Shown: positions 13,401 to 24,557, numbered from the stretch's first letter. The stretch: DNA of 64,000 bases from Chrysemys picta bellii (GCF_011386835.1 NC_088791.1:8494998-8558997), one strand, 5' to 3'. Notes: generated from the letters alone by a model not told the origin. A program made the numbers and translations.

Positions 13401-16400
13401 GTGTGAAAATGACAAATGTTTTCATACAGCTTTTTCACGCAAACTTCTCCCGGCGGGTATTGCCAGCACAGAGTTGCCTTGGTGAGATTTCCTTTCCTCC
13501 CCAAAAAACTTGCAGAAGCACGTGTGTAAAGTTCTCATGTTCTTGGCAATGTTCTCATGTTCTCATTGCCAATAGCTGCTTGATAACGGGCCCCTCTTCA
13601 GCTGTGAATTCAGAAATGCACAGCTCTCGTGGTGCTTATCATGGCAAAAGCTTTGCCCAGCGTCTGTGTGTAATGCACATACAGCAGGAGACACCAAACA
13701 GTGAGCAGTAAGAGATGCCACCTCACCGTGCTATTTCTGTCTAGCGATAAAAGTCAAGTTACCACACTGGATCAGAACCAGAACTGGGCCCCTTTCCAGG
13801 TGGTAGGGCCCCGTGCCGCTGAAGCATGTGCAACCGTTACTGCTGTCCAGTCTGCTTTAGAATGCCATTGAATCTGAATACCCTTCGGTCTCCAGAGCTG
13901 TGGTGTGTTTATCCCTCGCACGGATACAGCATGGTCAGTCGCAATGCAAGCTCCCCACAGCTTTTCCTTGAGGCCTCGCCGAGTGAGACGCAATTGAGAG
14001 GCTTCCCTGCTGACCACCAAGAAGGGGGCTCGTTGCCATTGTGTGTGGTTTTGAGCTTTTAAAAGCTGGGCCGAGATCAGACATGAACCTTTCTTCTTTC
14101 CTCTCTCCTCGCAGAGCCATTCCAAGTCCCGGGGATCGGGCTGACCTTGCCCATCATGTGGTTCTACCTCGTCATGAACGTCATCACTCAGTATCCTTCA
14201 AACGCACTGGTGGTAGAACCAGGGCAGGCAGCGGGGATGCTAGCGCGTTGAGAAAACTGGGCCGAAAGATCAGTTGTGTAAAGCCTGCCGTGCGCTCTTA
14301 GACCTCCCTGAATTCAGAGCTAACGTCTCTGTAGCGCAAGAGGTGCTGTCAGCTGCTGAAGCAGCGTGCGTGTTGTTTCCAAGAGACCAGAGACATTGAC
14401 GGATGCGCTTGAGCTGATGTAAGGTACCGACCCAGCAGCTAAACTTTTACTAGTAATAATTATTGGAAGTGTGCGCGTGAAGCTGGAAAAGGCAGGCAGA
14501 GAGGGTCCCGGCAGAGAAGCCTTTGCTCTCTGAATTCAGGCAGAATGCAGTGAGGGAAGGCAACAGAAGAGACGGAGACCCAAGCTTTTGATAATGGCTT
14601 GTTTGTTATGAACACACCTCAGCGATTCCGGGATGAGACAGACACGCCTGCAGTTTGTCGCTTGCGGTTATTGTAAGCTCTTTATGTGGAAAGGGGGAGG
14701 GGTCTGTTTCTGTTCCCTCCCAATCTCTGTGCAAGGATTGCTGTTCTGCAATGGCAACTGGTGTGCCCCTGCGTATAAAGCAACAGTGGTTCCTCTAGTA
14801 CAATAGAGCACCTCCTGTCGTCGTGCAGCAAACCAATCCTCCACCTAGACCAGTATCCCTCTCTCTGACAGCAGCCACTGCAGGGTACTTCAGAGGACAT
14901 TTGGAAAGAGATCCAGACAGCTGTGCATATATAATTTGAGTCAAGTAGGAGCAGAAGCCAGCCTAGCGTCCTGTGTGTGTGGAATGGCTTGACAACTAAC
15001 TGGCTTTAGCACTTAGGCAACTCTATTCACCTATGATTGAGCTCTACCTTGGTCTTCTACGCTTACTGGGCCAGAGGAGGGTGGAAATATTCCTGAGAAT
15101 ACAAACACTCTTGCCTATCCAGGGGAAGGGGAAAGATGGATCAGTGAGAAGCTTCCTGATCCTCTCCCCTCCCCCCCACCCAAAAAAAGGCAGCCACCTG
15201 GCTCTGTGTTGAAATTCTACCACCCCTTTGTCTTAGAATTCCTCCCGCAGCTCTCTGTCCTTATTTCACTATTCCCTCTGCACCCTAGCTAGGAGCTCTT
15301 CTACTTACTGCTTCCCAAGCCTCTTGGTAAAAAAAATACCTCCTTAAACACGTCTCTCCTATATTCTAGCAAGGGGACGTGGAGGGGCAGAGACTTCTCC
15401 ACTCCAGCTGTTTATTAGCTTATGCCCTGCAGCAGGAGGGTTGCTAGCTCTTAGATTTAGCCTACCTGGTCTTGCAGCAGGTGCTGTTAGCATATCAGTG
15501 CAACTTTTTAACCCTTCTTTAAGAGAGCGGCAGCTCTAGCACCGTGTGTTTGGTTTTGAGATTATGATGGCTGGATTCTCAGAGAGCTCTGGCTGGTGTC
15601 GAAGACTGGGAGGATTCATATAGACCAGGGGTGGGCAAACTTCGGCCCGGGAGCGTCATCCAGCCCTCGACCTACTGCGGGGAACGGAGTCCGGGGCTTG
15701 CCCCACTCTGCATGGCTCCCAGAAGCAGTGGCATGTCCCCTCTCCAGCTCCTAAGCATAGAGGCAGCCAAGGGGCTGCGCAAGCTTCACCCACCCCAAGC
15801 GCTGCCCCCGCAGCTAGCATTGGTCGGGAACCACAGTCGATGGGAGCTGCAGGGGCGGCACCTGCAGACAGGACAGCACACAGAGCCACCTGGCCGCGCC
15901 TCCGCGCAGGGGCCGGAGGGGGGACATGCCACTGCTTCTGGGAGCTTCTTGAGGTAAGTGCCGCCCAGAGCCTGCACCCCTGACCCTCTCCTACAACCCC
16001 CTTCCCCAGCCCTGATCCCCCTCCCGCCCTCAGAACCCCTTGGGCCCAGCCCGGAGCACCCCTAATCCCTCATCCCCAGCCCCACCCCAGAGCCCACACC
16101 CCCCTCCTGCACCCCAACCCCCAATTTTGTGAGCATTCATGGCCCGACATACAATTTCCATACCCAGATGTGGCCCTCGGGCCAAAACGTTTGCCAACCC
16201 CGATCTATAGACACTGCAAACAGCTATGGAAACATAGTAAGGGCTTAGAAGAGGAGAGCGAATCTTGTGTCTCGCTTTAAAGTCAACTCTTTCTGGGTGG
16301 GGGTGGGTCTTGAGTATTCCCTGGTGGCTGGTGGCCTTAAGTCATGTAAGTCTAGCCCTGAATAATGTGGGGAATGAGACTACTAGCTCTTACACTTAAA

Positions 16401-17588
16401 GGCGCATGGTAGTGATCCCGAATCTCCTAGGGTTTGCCCGCCATTGAAGGACATCCTATCACCCCTTGTATTGGGAGAGCTGTAAAGGTGTGTGGACGGG
16501 GCATAAAGCGCCTGCAAACCCAGCCTCCGGGCACGGGGCATAGAGCAAAGGAGAAAGATCTCCCAGCCGTGCTCCATTGGCTTGTTTGGATTGTGCATGA
16601 ATGGCTGGCTGGAGCCTGGGGCGGGGGGAGCTTTGAGGTGCCTTTGCAGCTATGTGGGGCAGATGAGCCTATATAGACTGTAGGCAATTGGGACACCAGG
16701 CAGCAGGAGACGCACCTGTGGATATCTCTCATGGCTACGAGCAGGGGCAGCGTCTGTACGTGCCATGAAACAGGGAGGAAGAACAAGCCAGGTGGCAAAT
16801 CAGAAATATGTTAGCATTAAAAGAACATGAGCAAACCCAGCTTCCTTCAGGAGTGAGAGGCCTTCACAGAACTGGGAAGGGCGACGGGGACAGAGGGCCT
16901 GGGGGGTGCTGCAGGACTGGAGTGAGTTTAGCAGAGCTGAGTGGGAGCCCATGGCTGGAAGAGCAGGGAGTGGAAGGAGGGTTGCAGGTCAGGACGGAGG
17001 GGCATCAGCAGAGCTGTGTGTGTGGGGAGAGCAGTACTGGAATAGGAGGGTGGGGTGGGGGGCAGGATTGAGGGGCATGTCCGTGTGGAGAGAGACCAGG
17101 AGGAGGGACTATGGGTCAGGCTGGAGGGGCATTGGCAGAGCTGGTATGAATGGCAGGGGTTCTGCAGCTCAGAAAGTAGCACTTAGCGGCACTATCCCTG
17201 CCTCAAGGGGTGCTCTCCGTTTCACTTTCCTGAGCCCTTCATCCGTCTGCTGGACCCACCCACGGCCCCCGTGTTATCAAACAGCCGACCACCGGCATGT
17301 GCTTCTCTCCACTCGCTGTGCCCTTAACTCGCCCCACCCAGATACGTGTGCATTCGGGGAGTCTTCATCCTCACCACGGAGTGCACCTCCCTCACCGTCA
17401 CCCTGGTGGTGACGCTGCGCAAGTTTGTCAGCCTCATCTTCTCCATCCTGTACTTCAAGAACCCCTTCACCGCCTGGCACTGGCTGGGCACCCTCTTTGT
17501 CTTCATGGGCACGCTGATGTACACCGAAGTGTGGAACAGCCTGGGGCCTCTGGTGGCCAGACAGAGGAAGGAGGCCAAGAAGGAGTAA
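4338..17588 (+). CDS. SLC35B4: SLC35B4, nucleotide-sugar transporter (exons 2-10 of 10, partial at the 5' end)
   Basis: This gene encodes the solute carrier 35B4 antiporter, which moves UDP-xylose and UDP-GlcNAc across the Golgi/ER membrane for glycan synthesis. Nine coding exons with canonical GT..AG borders read through in phase: 4338-4451, 5216-5318, 7806-7855, 8987-9068, 10675-10735, 11919-12028, 12619-12694, 14115-14190 and 17342-17588. Together they give 306 residues. A first exon of 25 residues plus one split codon, as in mammals, would bring this to 331, the usual length. Recognised blocks include GCGNIVTFAQFLFIAVEG (exon 2), NNYALNLNIAMPLHMIFR (exon 3), LMSARMGIFQETIYK (exon 7) and FVSLIFSILYFKNPFTAWHW (exon 10). 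The protein is hydrophobic throughout, as expected of a multi-pass DMT-superfamily transporter, and ends in a lysine-rich tail. Exon 1 and the promoter are not in the window. No stop or frameshift interrupts the exons, so the gene appears functional. Confidence 0.96.
5216..5318 (+). CDS. SLC35B4: SLC35B4 exon 3
   Basis: Acceptor TTTCCCTTTCAG/A, donor TCA/GTGAGT. One leading base completes Arg, followed by 34 whole codons. The exon encodes YYLIMVAMFFTVSVV and the strongly conserved NNYALNLNIAMPLHMIFRS block. Confidence 0.95.
5484..5660 (+). repeat. MIR-type SINE (+)
   Basis: A tRNA-like head (TGGCCTTGTGGTTAAGGCA) is followed by TTCAGTTCCCAGCTCTGC and then TGCCTCAGTTTCCCCATC, the order seen in the MIR/CORE-SINE consensus. 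It lies in an SLC35B4 intron. Confidence 0.65.
5765..5905 (-). repeat. MIR-type SINE (-)
   Basis: CAGATGGGGAAACTGAGGC, followed by material reading as the complement of the MIR head, indicates a reverse-oriented MIR copy. It sits about 100 bp from the forward copy at 5484. Confidence 0.6.
6269..6958. mobile_element. Non-autonomous hAT element with an 8-bp target duplication (copy A)
   Basis: The element begins CGGGGTGGGCAAACT and ends AGTTTGCCCACCCCTG, near-perfect TIRs. It is flanked by the perfect 8-bp duplication TATTAACC at 6261-6268 and 6959-6966, which is diagnostic of the hAT superfamily. The 690-bp interior is very C/G-rich and has no transposase. Long overlapping open frames inside it are low-complexity Pro/Gly-rich artefacts. 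A second copy of this family is at 15626. Confidence 0.9.
7806..7855 (+). CDS. SLC35B4: SLC35B4 exon 4
   Basis: Acceptor CTCCCCAG/GGC, donor AAAAAG/GTAAAT. The exon is only 50 bp long and encodes GSLIASMVLGIIILKK plus two bases of the next Arg codon. The conserved transmembrane motif and the phase on both sides support it. Confidence 0.94.
7975..8110 (-). repeat. MIR-type SINE fragment (-)
   Basis: GGTGGGGAAACTGAGGCACT followed by AAGTGACTTGCCAGAGGTCA is the reverse complement of the MIR core region. The borders are approximate. Confidence 0.55.
8987..9068 (+). CDS. SLC35B4: SLC35B4 exon 5
   Basis: Acceptor CTTGTTGCAG/A, donor CAAGTG/GTAAGG. One leading base completes Arg, then 27 codons encode YSVSKYTSIALVSVGIFI and the following CTLMSAKQV. 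This matches the conserved transporter segment. Confidence 0.95.
10675..10735 (+). CDS. SLC35B4: SLC35B4 exon 6
   Basis: Acceptor CCTTCCCTAG/G, donor TTAG/GTCTGT. It encodes ASKSSLGEEDGLHVFMWWLL plus the first base of a Gly codon. The acidic hydrophilic loop is variable in the family, while the WWLLG end is conserved. The donor has GTCTGT rather than GTAAGT or GTGAGT and is the weakest in the gene. Confidence 0.9.
11919..12028 (+). CDS. SLC35B4: SLC35B4 exon 7
   Basis: Acceptor TGTGTTACAG/GT, donor ACAAT/GTAAGC. Two leading bases complete Gly, then 36 codons encode ITALTFALLMSARMGIFQE and TIYKQFGKHSKEALFYN, one of the best conserved parts of the family. Confidence 0.96.
12619..12694 (+). CDS. 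SLC35B4: SLC35B4 exon 8
   Basis: Acceptor CTTGCCATAG/C, donor GTCTG/GTGAGT. It encodes HALPLPGFLLLAPDIYAHAV and LFSQS plus one base. The phase joins exons 7 and 9 without a stop. Confidence 0.94.
14115..14190 (+). CDS. SLC35B4: SLC35B4 exon 9
   Basis: Acceptor CTCCTCGCAG/AG, donor ACTCA/GTATCC. It encodes PFQVPGIGLTLPIMWFYLV and MNVIT. Two trailing bases (CA) form Gln with the first base of exon 10. The motif is the conserved late transmembrane segment of SLC35B4. Confidence 0.94.
15626..16204. mobile_element. Non-autonomous hAT element, copy B
   Basis: Same family as the element at 6269. It starts CAGGGGTGGGCAAACTTCGG and ends near GTTTGCCAACCCCGAT. It is flanked by ATATAGAC (15618-15625) and CTATAGAC (16205-16212), an 8-bp target duplication with one mismatch. 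The interior is about 110 bp shorter than in copy A but keeps the same GC-rich order. Confidence 0.85.
17342..17588 (+). CDS. SLC35B4: SLC35B4 exon 10, terminal coding exon with stop
   Basis: Acceptor GCCCCACCCAG/A. One leading base completes Gln, then 81 codons and TAA. The sequence includes YVCIRGVFILTTECTSLTV, then LRKFVSLIFSILYFKNPF, then GTLFVFMGTLMYTEVWNSL, all strongly diagnostic. The last residues are QRKEAKKE. The reading is GC-rich compared with the upstream exons. Confidence 0.97.
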
Positions 17589-20500
17589 AGGACTGTCTCA
17601 ACAAGGACCTTTTGTTACGGTTTTACGGGGCAGAGCCCCAGGGACTCCCCTGCAAGGGGGGTTGTTTCTGTAATAGAGAGGAGCTGCTGGCTGTGCCAAG
17701 CTGGTGGGGAACGTGTAGCCTCCGCTGGGGAAGAGAACGAGTTTAGCGTTCGGCTCGCAGCCCCTTTCGTTTTAAAATGGCCCTTTTAAAATTTTTAATA
17801 CTGTAAAGATAACGTGCGTCCGTTACACGCTGTCCCTGCACTGGCCCCCTGCCTGTGGTGCTGTCGGCCCATCCTCCCTCCCCACCTGTCTGATTTAACC
17901 CTTTGGCTGCCATCCATTACCATTCTTACTTTATTGGCAGCCTGGTGCACTTGCGCCCTGACCCGCCCGGTGCTGCTAACGCCCAGCGCAGCATTGTAAA
18001 GTTCAATCACAACGCGTGGATGCCAAGCCCTGACTTCTGGACTGGCTCCCTCGCTGCAGGGGGCATTCAAAACAGCTGCAGCTACCAGCTCTTCCCAAGT
18101 CCACTGATCCCTCTGTGAAATCCTCGGCCGTTCTTGACTCATGGCTAGGAATGATGCATTCTGCATCGAAACACTCCATTTGTGATATCGCGTTGTGGGC
18201 TCTTCGGTGAGCCCAGATGTGAGAGAGTCACTGAGATGGGAGAGACTTTTAAAAGGTCAGTCACACCGTTGTCCTCGTCTCTTGCTTCATTGAGACACTG
18301 AAGTATGTAAGATCAGGACTTGACTCAGTTTCTCTTTGTGAGTGACCTTTTAAAGCGCAGGTGACAAATGGCACCAGGGGACTCCATCCTTGTCAGCTGG
18401 CCAGTTCCCAGGTCGCTTTTCCCCTCCTAATTGCTAGTGTAGTAAAGCCAGCCCTGAGCCAAAGAACCCAGCTGGACCAGAAAGGTTCTCCAGGCCAAAT
18501 TAGAGCCCCAGTGACTCCTAGCAACCCCAGAGTCCAGTGGGCTTGTCGAGATGAGACTGATTAGAATTGAGACTATTCTACTGGAGCACAAGATGCAGTA
18601 GCCAAGAGTGAGTGAGCTGGAGGCTGTCGGCTCTGCATGGCTAAGAGTAGAGGCTTTGTTTGTGTTACTGAACGCAGCCAGGGAACAGATCTCTCCAATC
18701 AGAAGGTGCCTCTTTTACATTCCCTTTGCAGAGGAGAACCACCCCGTTGAGTGACGTGCCCAGTGAAATTGCAGGTGTTTCCTCCGAAGGGCTCAGAGGA
18801 AGTCAGCCACGTTGAAGGCCTTTGCGTGGCTGACTGTCCCCTGAATCCCACAGTGAAGTTACTACTCAGGTCTAACATGGCTCTCCCTGTGATCACCACT
18901 CTTTCCCCCGTGCGGCTGCTGTTTGAACCTCTGCATCAACCAGGTGTGGCGCTCCCGTGACATCAGGTCCATAAAGATGGCTTCCCCTTAGTGTCCTGCT
19001 AAATGACATTGCAAGATCTAGCAGCCAACCTTTCCCATCTTCACTTCGATTTGGGTGTGCCAGTTCTTTGTGCCGGACCATTTCTACCCGCCTGTGTTAG
19101 GATTTATACATCCAGGCCCCGGGTGAGGTTTTGGATACGTACATCCTACTGTTTGGCTGCCAGTGCACAGGCAAGTTCTGTGCATTGTGGTAGACCTGGC
19201 CAGCAGTGTTCAGGAATGAGCCTGCACAGGGCTTGTAGCAACAGAGCATTAATAGTGTCCTTTCTAGGAGCAAGGAGGAAAGATAAATGTGCAGTAACAA
19301 ACCCACAAGTGAGTACTGGCTGGGACTCTGCTAATGGGTGAAAGGTAAGAGGCATAAACCGATCTGAATACAAAGCCGAGATGTTCCTATATTAGATTAC
19401 ACGTACTGCCCTCAAGCAGCTAGCCGAGCATCTGACTAGAAGAAGACGCGATAGCGGAAGAGCGAAAGCCATCATAAGTAACTCTGAGGGTGGCAGCCTT
19501 CGGCGGTCTCAGCAGAGAACAAGGTCTGAATTAGCCACTGTGATGGCCTTTAGCAGAGGTCCCTATAGGTCACAGCTGGTGCCTTGTGGGAAAGCTTGCA
19601 AGGTCACTTCCTGGAACTGTTCCATAGCCAGATTAGCTCCCCATTTTCAGCTGTCTTGACTTTGAGCAGCTGGTCAAACTAATTTACAGTTTCCTTTGCT
19701 ATTTAAAGTGTCTGCTCATAACACAGACTAAATGAAAGGGGCATAATCAGCCAGCCTGTCCTTTTCATGCTCCGTTGTTCCTAACGCTCTTTAAGTTTGA
19801 CACCAAGACTTGTTCCATTGGCTGCGCCTCTGATTTGTCAGAGAACAGCTCACAATTAAACACCCCTATGTTACAATCAGTGTTCAAGTGGACGGGAAGG
19901 GATTCACTGCCTTTGAAGTTCATTGTTCCCTGTAACTGTGAAGCCGTCCATAGCAGGATGGAGTTGGCATCTACTTGCTCAGAGCAATATTTCTGAGGAG
20001 CAAAACTTCCTGCCTTCGGAGTGTCCCAAACGGCAAATGGTTTTCAAAGTATTTTCTCTGGCAGGGGGAGAATAAGCCTGCACGTTCACTAGACTGTCTA
20101 TCCCTCCCGCCCACAAATAACTTGTTTGAAACCCTGCTTCAGCTCATCAGCTGGTATATACATACCCTGGGAAAGACCAGCCCAGAAGCAAGATTTGCAT
20201 CTTGATCTTCATCGCGGGGGGGAAAAGCTTTTTACGCAGACTCAGAGCAGGGAGCGTGTGCAGCACAAGGAGAATTCAGTGTTAGAGCAGCAGTAGAGCT
20301 GGTAGATCAAAGAGTGGAAATATGGCCTGGGGCTGAGACATGGAGTCAGATTCACCACTGGCTTCCCCGCCACATAAAACCAGTTTACACTAGCTGTGAA
20401 TGTGGCTCAAGTCGTTTGGGTTCACCTTTGCCAGCCAAACAATAGCTTGGCAAGTGTAAAAGTGAATGTAGCGTAGTATTGTACGTAGGCTGCTCTCATT

Positions 20501-20975
20501 CATCAGCTCCACTCTGTGTGGTCTCTTGTTTCATGTGATGCAGTTATTTTTTTGGCCATGTTCTGGATTTGGATTTTATTTGAATGAAATCAACATGATG
20601 TTTTTAATATACAGTATCTCTGTTTACAAGACAGTCTAGGTGTCGCAGAGTAGTTATCACCAGACGCCGGTAGTGATGGCTTCCCTTCTGTATTCTAGTA
20701 TCTCCAAGTGATAGTCTCTATAAACTCATGAGAGGCAGAGGGGAAGGAAAATGCTGAGACAACCTGGACTATCCAGAGACACTGTCAGGATCCTCCCAGG
20801 AGAGGAGGTGGACTTGTTTTTAAAGTGTACACTTGAATGACCAACAGTGATTTAGTGCATATGCAAATAGACACTTGAAAAAGCCCAACCCTGAAGATCT
20901 GAAATGCTTTCTGAATGGAAGTAGAGATTTAGGGGTTTTTTCTTTTGTTAAATAAATCTGCTCCTGACCCTTCGC
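17589..20975 (+). other. SLC35B4: Probable SLC35B4 3' untranslated region
   Basis: No further coding exon is seen after the stop. The stretch is largely free of recognisable transposons, in contrast to what follows, and reaches a plausible polyadenylation signal at 20951. A 3.4-kb 3' UTR is inferred from this alone. Transcript data would be needed to fix the end. Confidence 0.45.
20951..20956 (+). terminator. Candidate poly(A) signal AATAAA for SLC35B4
   Basis: AATAAA is followed within about 40 bases by a T/GT-rich stretch (CTTTTGTTGTGACTGTGAC), the expected downstream element. It is a good signal on the sense strand after the SLC35B4 stop, but use of it is not proven. Confidence 0.4.
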
Positions 20976-21012
20976 TTTTGTTGTGACTGTGACTTTTACT
21001 GTTTAATGTATG

Positions 21013-21335
21013 GAGATATACCTATCTCATAGAACTGGAAGGTCATCGAGTCCAGCCCCCTTCCTTCACTAGCAGGACCAAGTACTGATTTTTCCAGGGC
21101 CGTAGCAACAAAGAACGTGGCCCCCTCTGAACATATGTTGGTGGGGCCCCTTACGATGCAGAAACTGGAATGTGGTATTTATTTTGCCACTTTTAGGGGC
21201 CCCCTCTGGTCAGAGGGCGCTTGCTACGCCTCTGGATTTTTCCCCAGATCCCAAAGTGGCCCCCTCAAGGATTGAACTCTCAACCCTGGGTTTAGCAGGC
21301 CAATGCTGAAACCACTGAGCTATCCCTCTCTCCGG
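21013..21335 (-). repeat. tRNA-derived SINE with CR1-like tail (tortoise Pol III/SINE type), interrupted by a hAT MITE
   Basis: On the - strand the right end reads as a Pol III promoter: an A-box-like TAGCTCAGTGGTTTCAGC and a B-box-like GGTTGAGAGTTCAATCC with tRNA spacing. The other end carries GGCTGGACTCGATGACCTTC, which resembles a CR1 3' tail. Such tRNA-plus-CR1-tail SINEs are characteristic of turtles. A 140-bp hAT MITE (21095-21234) splits it. Confidence 0.75.
21095..21234. mobile_element. 140-bp hAT MITE with a perfect 8-bp target duplication
   Basis: The left end CAGGGCCGTAGCAA and the right end TTGCTACGCCTCTG form TIRs matching at 12 of 14 positions. The flanks GATTTTTC at 21087-21094 and 21235-21242 are identical. 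The insertion lies inside the tRNA-derived SINE and is therefore younger than it. Confidence 0.9.
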
Positions 21336-23702
21336 TATGTTCCTTCTGCTGAACACTCTTTGCTAAGGGAAGTAGACCAGGTACTGCTGCTATGAAGTCC
21401 TACTGCCTCCAATAGGTGGGCTTCAGAGCGGGCTCTCTGGTTTCAAGGTTAACCTTCCCTCCCGGGAGCAGCCAGCCAGCCCCAGCGTTTGCGGATGACG
21501 GTATGCCACGGCTCAGTCCAGAATGTCAGTGTTGGCTTCCAAACAAAAATGAACATTGAGCAGCCAACGCCACGTGAGCAACCAAGGAGCCCTGGCCTTC
21601 CTGCTGCTACCTGATCCAATTCTGGAGGATCTTGATTATCCATCAGTAAAGAACATGCACTGAGGGGGGAACAGAGGATGGCAGCAGAATCAGACTTAGA
21701 ATGGAGTGGTGGAAACTAGGGTTTTTTTTCCAGTGGGGCAGAACCCCCATCTCTTCTTGAAGTCGGTGGGAGCTGAAAACCAAGCTCTTTAGTTTTCTTT
21801 TCTAGCTGGGAGGGCAAGGCTGATTTGAAAGCTAATTGCTCTAAAGTTAGACTAAGAGCAGTGGCTACTTTAGCTTGGTCTAAACTCAGATTTAACACAA
21901 TCCCTGTCAGCCTACCCATCGCCGATATCTATATCGCCTCTATTACAATGGGGCCTGGGTGTCTCATACTCTAAACAGAACAGCCCTGTAACGTAGGGCA
22001 GTGCTAGTCACCCCAGTTTACAGATGATGAACAGGGGCACAGAGAATTGAACCTAGGTGTCCTGAGTCACACCCTAGCCATCCGACCAAAGTTTTGGAAA
22101 GGAACCTCACCCAGGTAGCAAACTGGCAGGGAGCAACTGGCTTTTTTTGAAGGGCTAGGACCTAGCATATGGATGGAAAGTCCTTGTTATCCTAATGTTG
22201 TCTTAGAATTCTGTATTGTTACAGCCCCTACAACTGTCCCACAGCCTTCTCCCACACCTGGCCTATCCCTTAGAAGCAAAACTCCACCTCACACAATGCA
22301 CGGTTAACCTGTGGAACTCATCGCCATGGGATGTTGAGCTGGCAAAAGTATAACTGGGTTCAAAAAAGAATTAGAGAAGTTCATGGAGAAGAGGTCCAGC
22401 AATGGCTATCAGCCAAGATGAACAGGGATGCAACCTGTCCATATGCCTGACACATAAGCCCAGATTCTCAGAAGTTGGGTGCCTAAAGTGAGATGCCCCA
22501 AGTCCTTATTAAGCCAACTCACTAAGTGGGCCAGTGTTTAGCGTGGGGACTGCTGGGGGCTCAGCACTTCTGAAAATCAGGCCTCGTATTGAGTTGCCTA
22601 AATATCGACTTCACTGCCTAAAGCCAGGCTGCTAACTTCTGAAAAGCTTGGTATACAGCCGTGCTTTGTACTTTTGTTCGTATTTTGTTCAGTCCTGCTG
22701 TTTGGCTCTCGCTATCCAATGAAGACATAAGACAGACCCTCATACAGGCTTTCTACGATTAAAGCCAAGTAGTGGGGAATGTGAGTTGATAAAGAAGCAG
22801 ATGACCAAGGTCCTTCTATATGCTAGCGAAGGCTAAATCACTTTATAAAGGGGTAATGTGCTAACGAAGATACCTCTTCAAAGCCTGGCCGTAATTTCAT
22901 GTTTAACATACACGCCTATAAAACCCACATATTACACATTTAATAGCTGCACTTAATTCCGGAGCAGTTATGTCGTCTATATTTCTAATTTAACAAATCA
23001 TCTTTCTTCCCTAACATTGCAGAGGTCTGATTAATACGTCCTCATCTGCTGGGCTCTTCATTCATAAAAGCTAGAGGTTTTAGCGTGAAATCTTTGCCTT
23101 TCAGTGAGGGTGCTTGTGTTTATTAACGACTTCAGTCTGTCTTCAGCCCTTCCCACTGTGCAGGTCGAAGGAACAAGGGACTTGTAAAGCAAAAAGAAAC
23201 TCTTACGGTTCCTTTGGAGATCTGACTAAATCCTGGTTGCTTTTGAGGTGTAAAACCGGCTCCTGTCACTAAATGAAACGAGAGGGGAAGAAGGTGATTC
23301 TGCGAGCAGTAAAGATGTCTTCATAAATCACACCCGACAGCACGGTTCATTTTTGTGGAGCCTCCTTCATTACAGTGAACATAAATCAGCAGCTGCAGAG
23401 GCCAGGAAGATTTAAAAAAAAAGGTGAGATTTACTGACAAGGGAAATGGGGGAGGGGAATTAATTTGCATGGTCACAGTTCAGGGCAACTGCACCTCCCC
23501 ACCCCCCCTTGGGGTCCAGCATGGGCGCCTACTCTTACGCCTCCAGCACCCCAGCTGTCACCTCCCTTGGGCAGAGACGGCATCTCTCTCCCTCCTGACC
23601 AGCGTATTTCCAGGTTGCACAGGTCCTTGTTTACACTGTGAGTTCCCTAGCAACCCTGCTTTGGCTGCCTTTGCCTCAGAAGTGATAACAGTGAATTACT
23701 AT
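21336..23702. other. Intergenic stretch with MIR and old CR1 fragments
   Basis: A reverse MIR-like fragment lies around 22005-22085 and an old CR1 3' fragment at about 22240-22440. I see no exon-like structure in the rest. Confidence 0.5.
22240..22440 (+). repeat. Old CR1 3' fragment (+)
   Basis: Material encoding the C-terminal end of the CR1 reverse transcriptase ORF is visible: AACCTGTGGAACTCATCGCC, then GGGTTCAAAAAAGAATTAGA, then AGCAATGGCTATCAGCCAAG. The same series occurs at 24610 and near 53030. It is diverged and truncated. Confidence 0.65.
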
Positions 23703-24398
23703 AGAATCATAGAATATCAGGATTGGAAGGGACCTCAGGAGGTCATCTAGTCCAACCCCCTGCTCAAAGCAGGACCAACCCCAACTAAATCACCCCAGCC
23801 AGGGCTTTGTCAAGCCGGGCCTTAAAAACCTCCCAGGAAGGAGATTCCACCACCTCCCTAGGTAACGCATTCCAGTGCTTCACCACCCTCCTAGTGAAAT
23901 AGTGTTTCTCAGGGCTGGTCTACACCGGGGGGGGGATCGATCTAAGATACGCAACTTCAGCTATGCTATTCGCGTAGCTGAAGTTGAAGTATCTTAGTTC
24001 GACTTACCTGGCTGTCCTCATGGCGGCGAGTCGACCGCCGCGGCTCCCCCCGTCAACTCCGCTTACTCCTCCTGCCGAGGTGGAGTACGGGCGTCGATTC
24101 GGGGATCGATTTATCGTATCTAGACGAGATGCGATAAATTGATCCCTGATAGATCGATTACTACCCGCCGATCTGGCGGGTAGTGTCGTCGTGGCCCTAA
24201 TATCCAACCTAGACCTCCCCCACTGCAACTTGAGACCATTGCTCCTTGTTCTGTCATCTGCCACCACTGAGAACAGCCGAGTTCCATCCTCTTTGGAACC
24301 CCCCTTCAGGTAGCTGAAGGCTGCTATCAAATCCCACCTCACTCTTCTCTTCTGCAGACTAAATAAGCCTAGTTCCCTCAGCCTCTCCTTGGGGTGAT
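23703..24398 (-). repeat. CR1 LINE 3' fragment (-), split by a Harbinger MITE
   Basis: The left end reads ATAGAATCATAGAATATCAG then GGAAGGGACCTCAGGAGGTC, the complement of the canonical CR1 3' terminus. The body continues through CCACCTCCCTAGGTAACGCA to TTCCCTCAGCCTCTCCTTGG. Removing 23912-24197 restores continuity of the CR1 sequence. Confidence 0.85.
23912..24197. mobile_element. Harbinger-type MITE with internal hairpins, inserted in CR1
   Basis: This 286-bp element has ends GGGCTGGTCTACACC and GTCGTGGCCC, flanked by TCA/TAA, a decayed 3-bp duplication. Inside are successive inverted repeats: AAGATACGCAACTTCAGC pairing with GCTGAAGTTGAAGTATCTT, and GGATCGATTTATCG pairing with CGATAAATTGATCC. 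The same layout appears at 32854 and 54253. Confidence 0.75.
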
Positions 24399-24557
24399 TT
24401 CAGCCGGATCCTGACCCTCAGGGGTGTTGGGTCCTGCCTGGCACTCACCCCCAGTGGTGGCTCTTGCAGCACCTGTGCTGTGGGGCTGACTGGGCTTGGC
24501 TCTCTGTTCCGGGTGTTGCAACCCCTGGGGTTGCAGTGCTGCTCAGGTTTGGGGTCA

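Noticed and set aside
16427..17412. Several open frames of 80-168 codons just upstream of SLC35B4 exon 10
   Set aside because: They arise from GC-rich intron sequence and from shadows of exon 10. None has a motif, and the real exon is fixed by its splice sites and homology.
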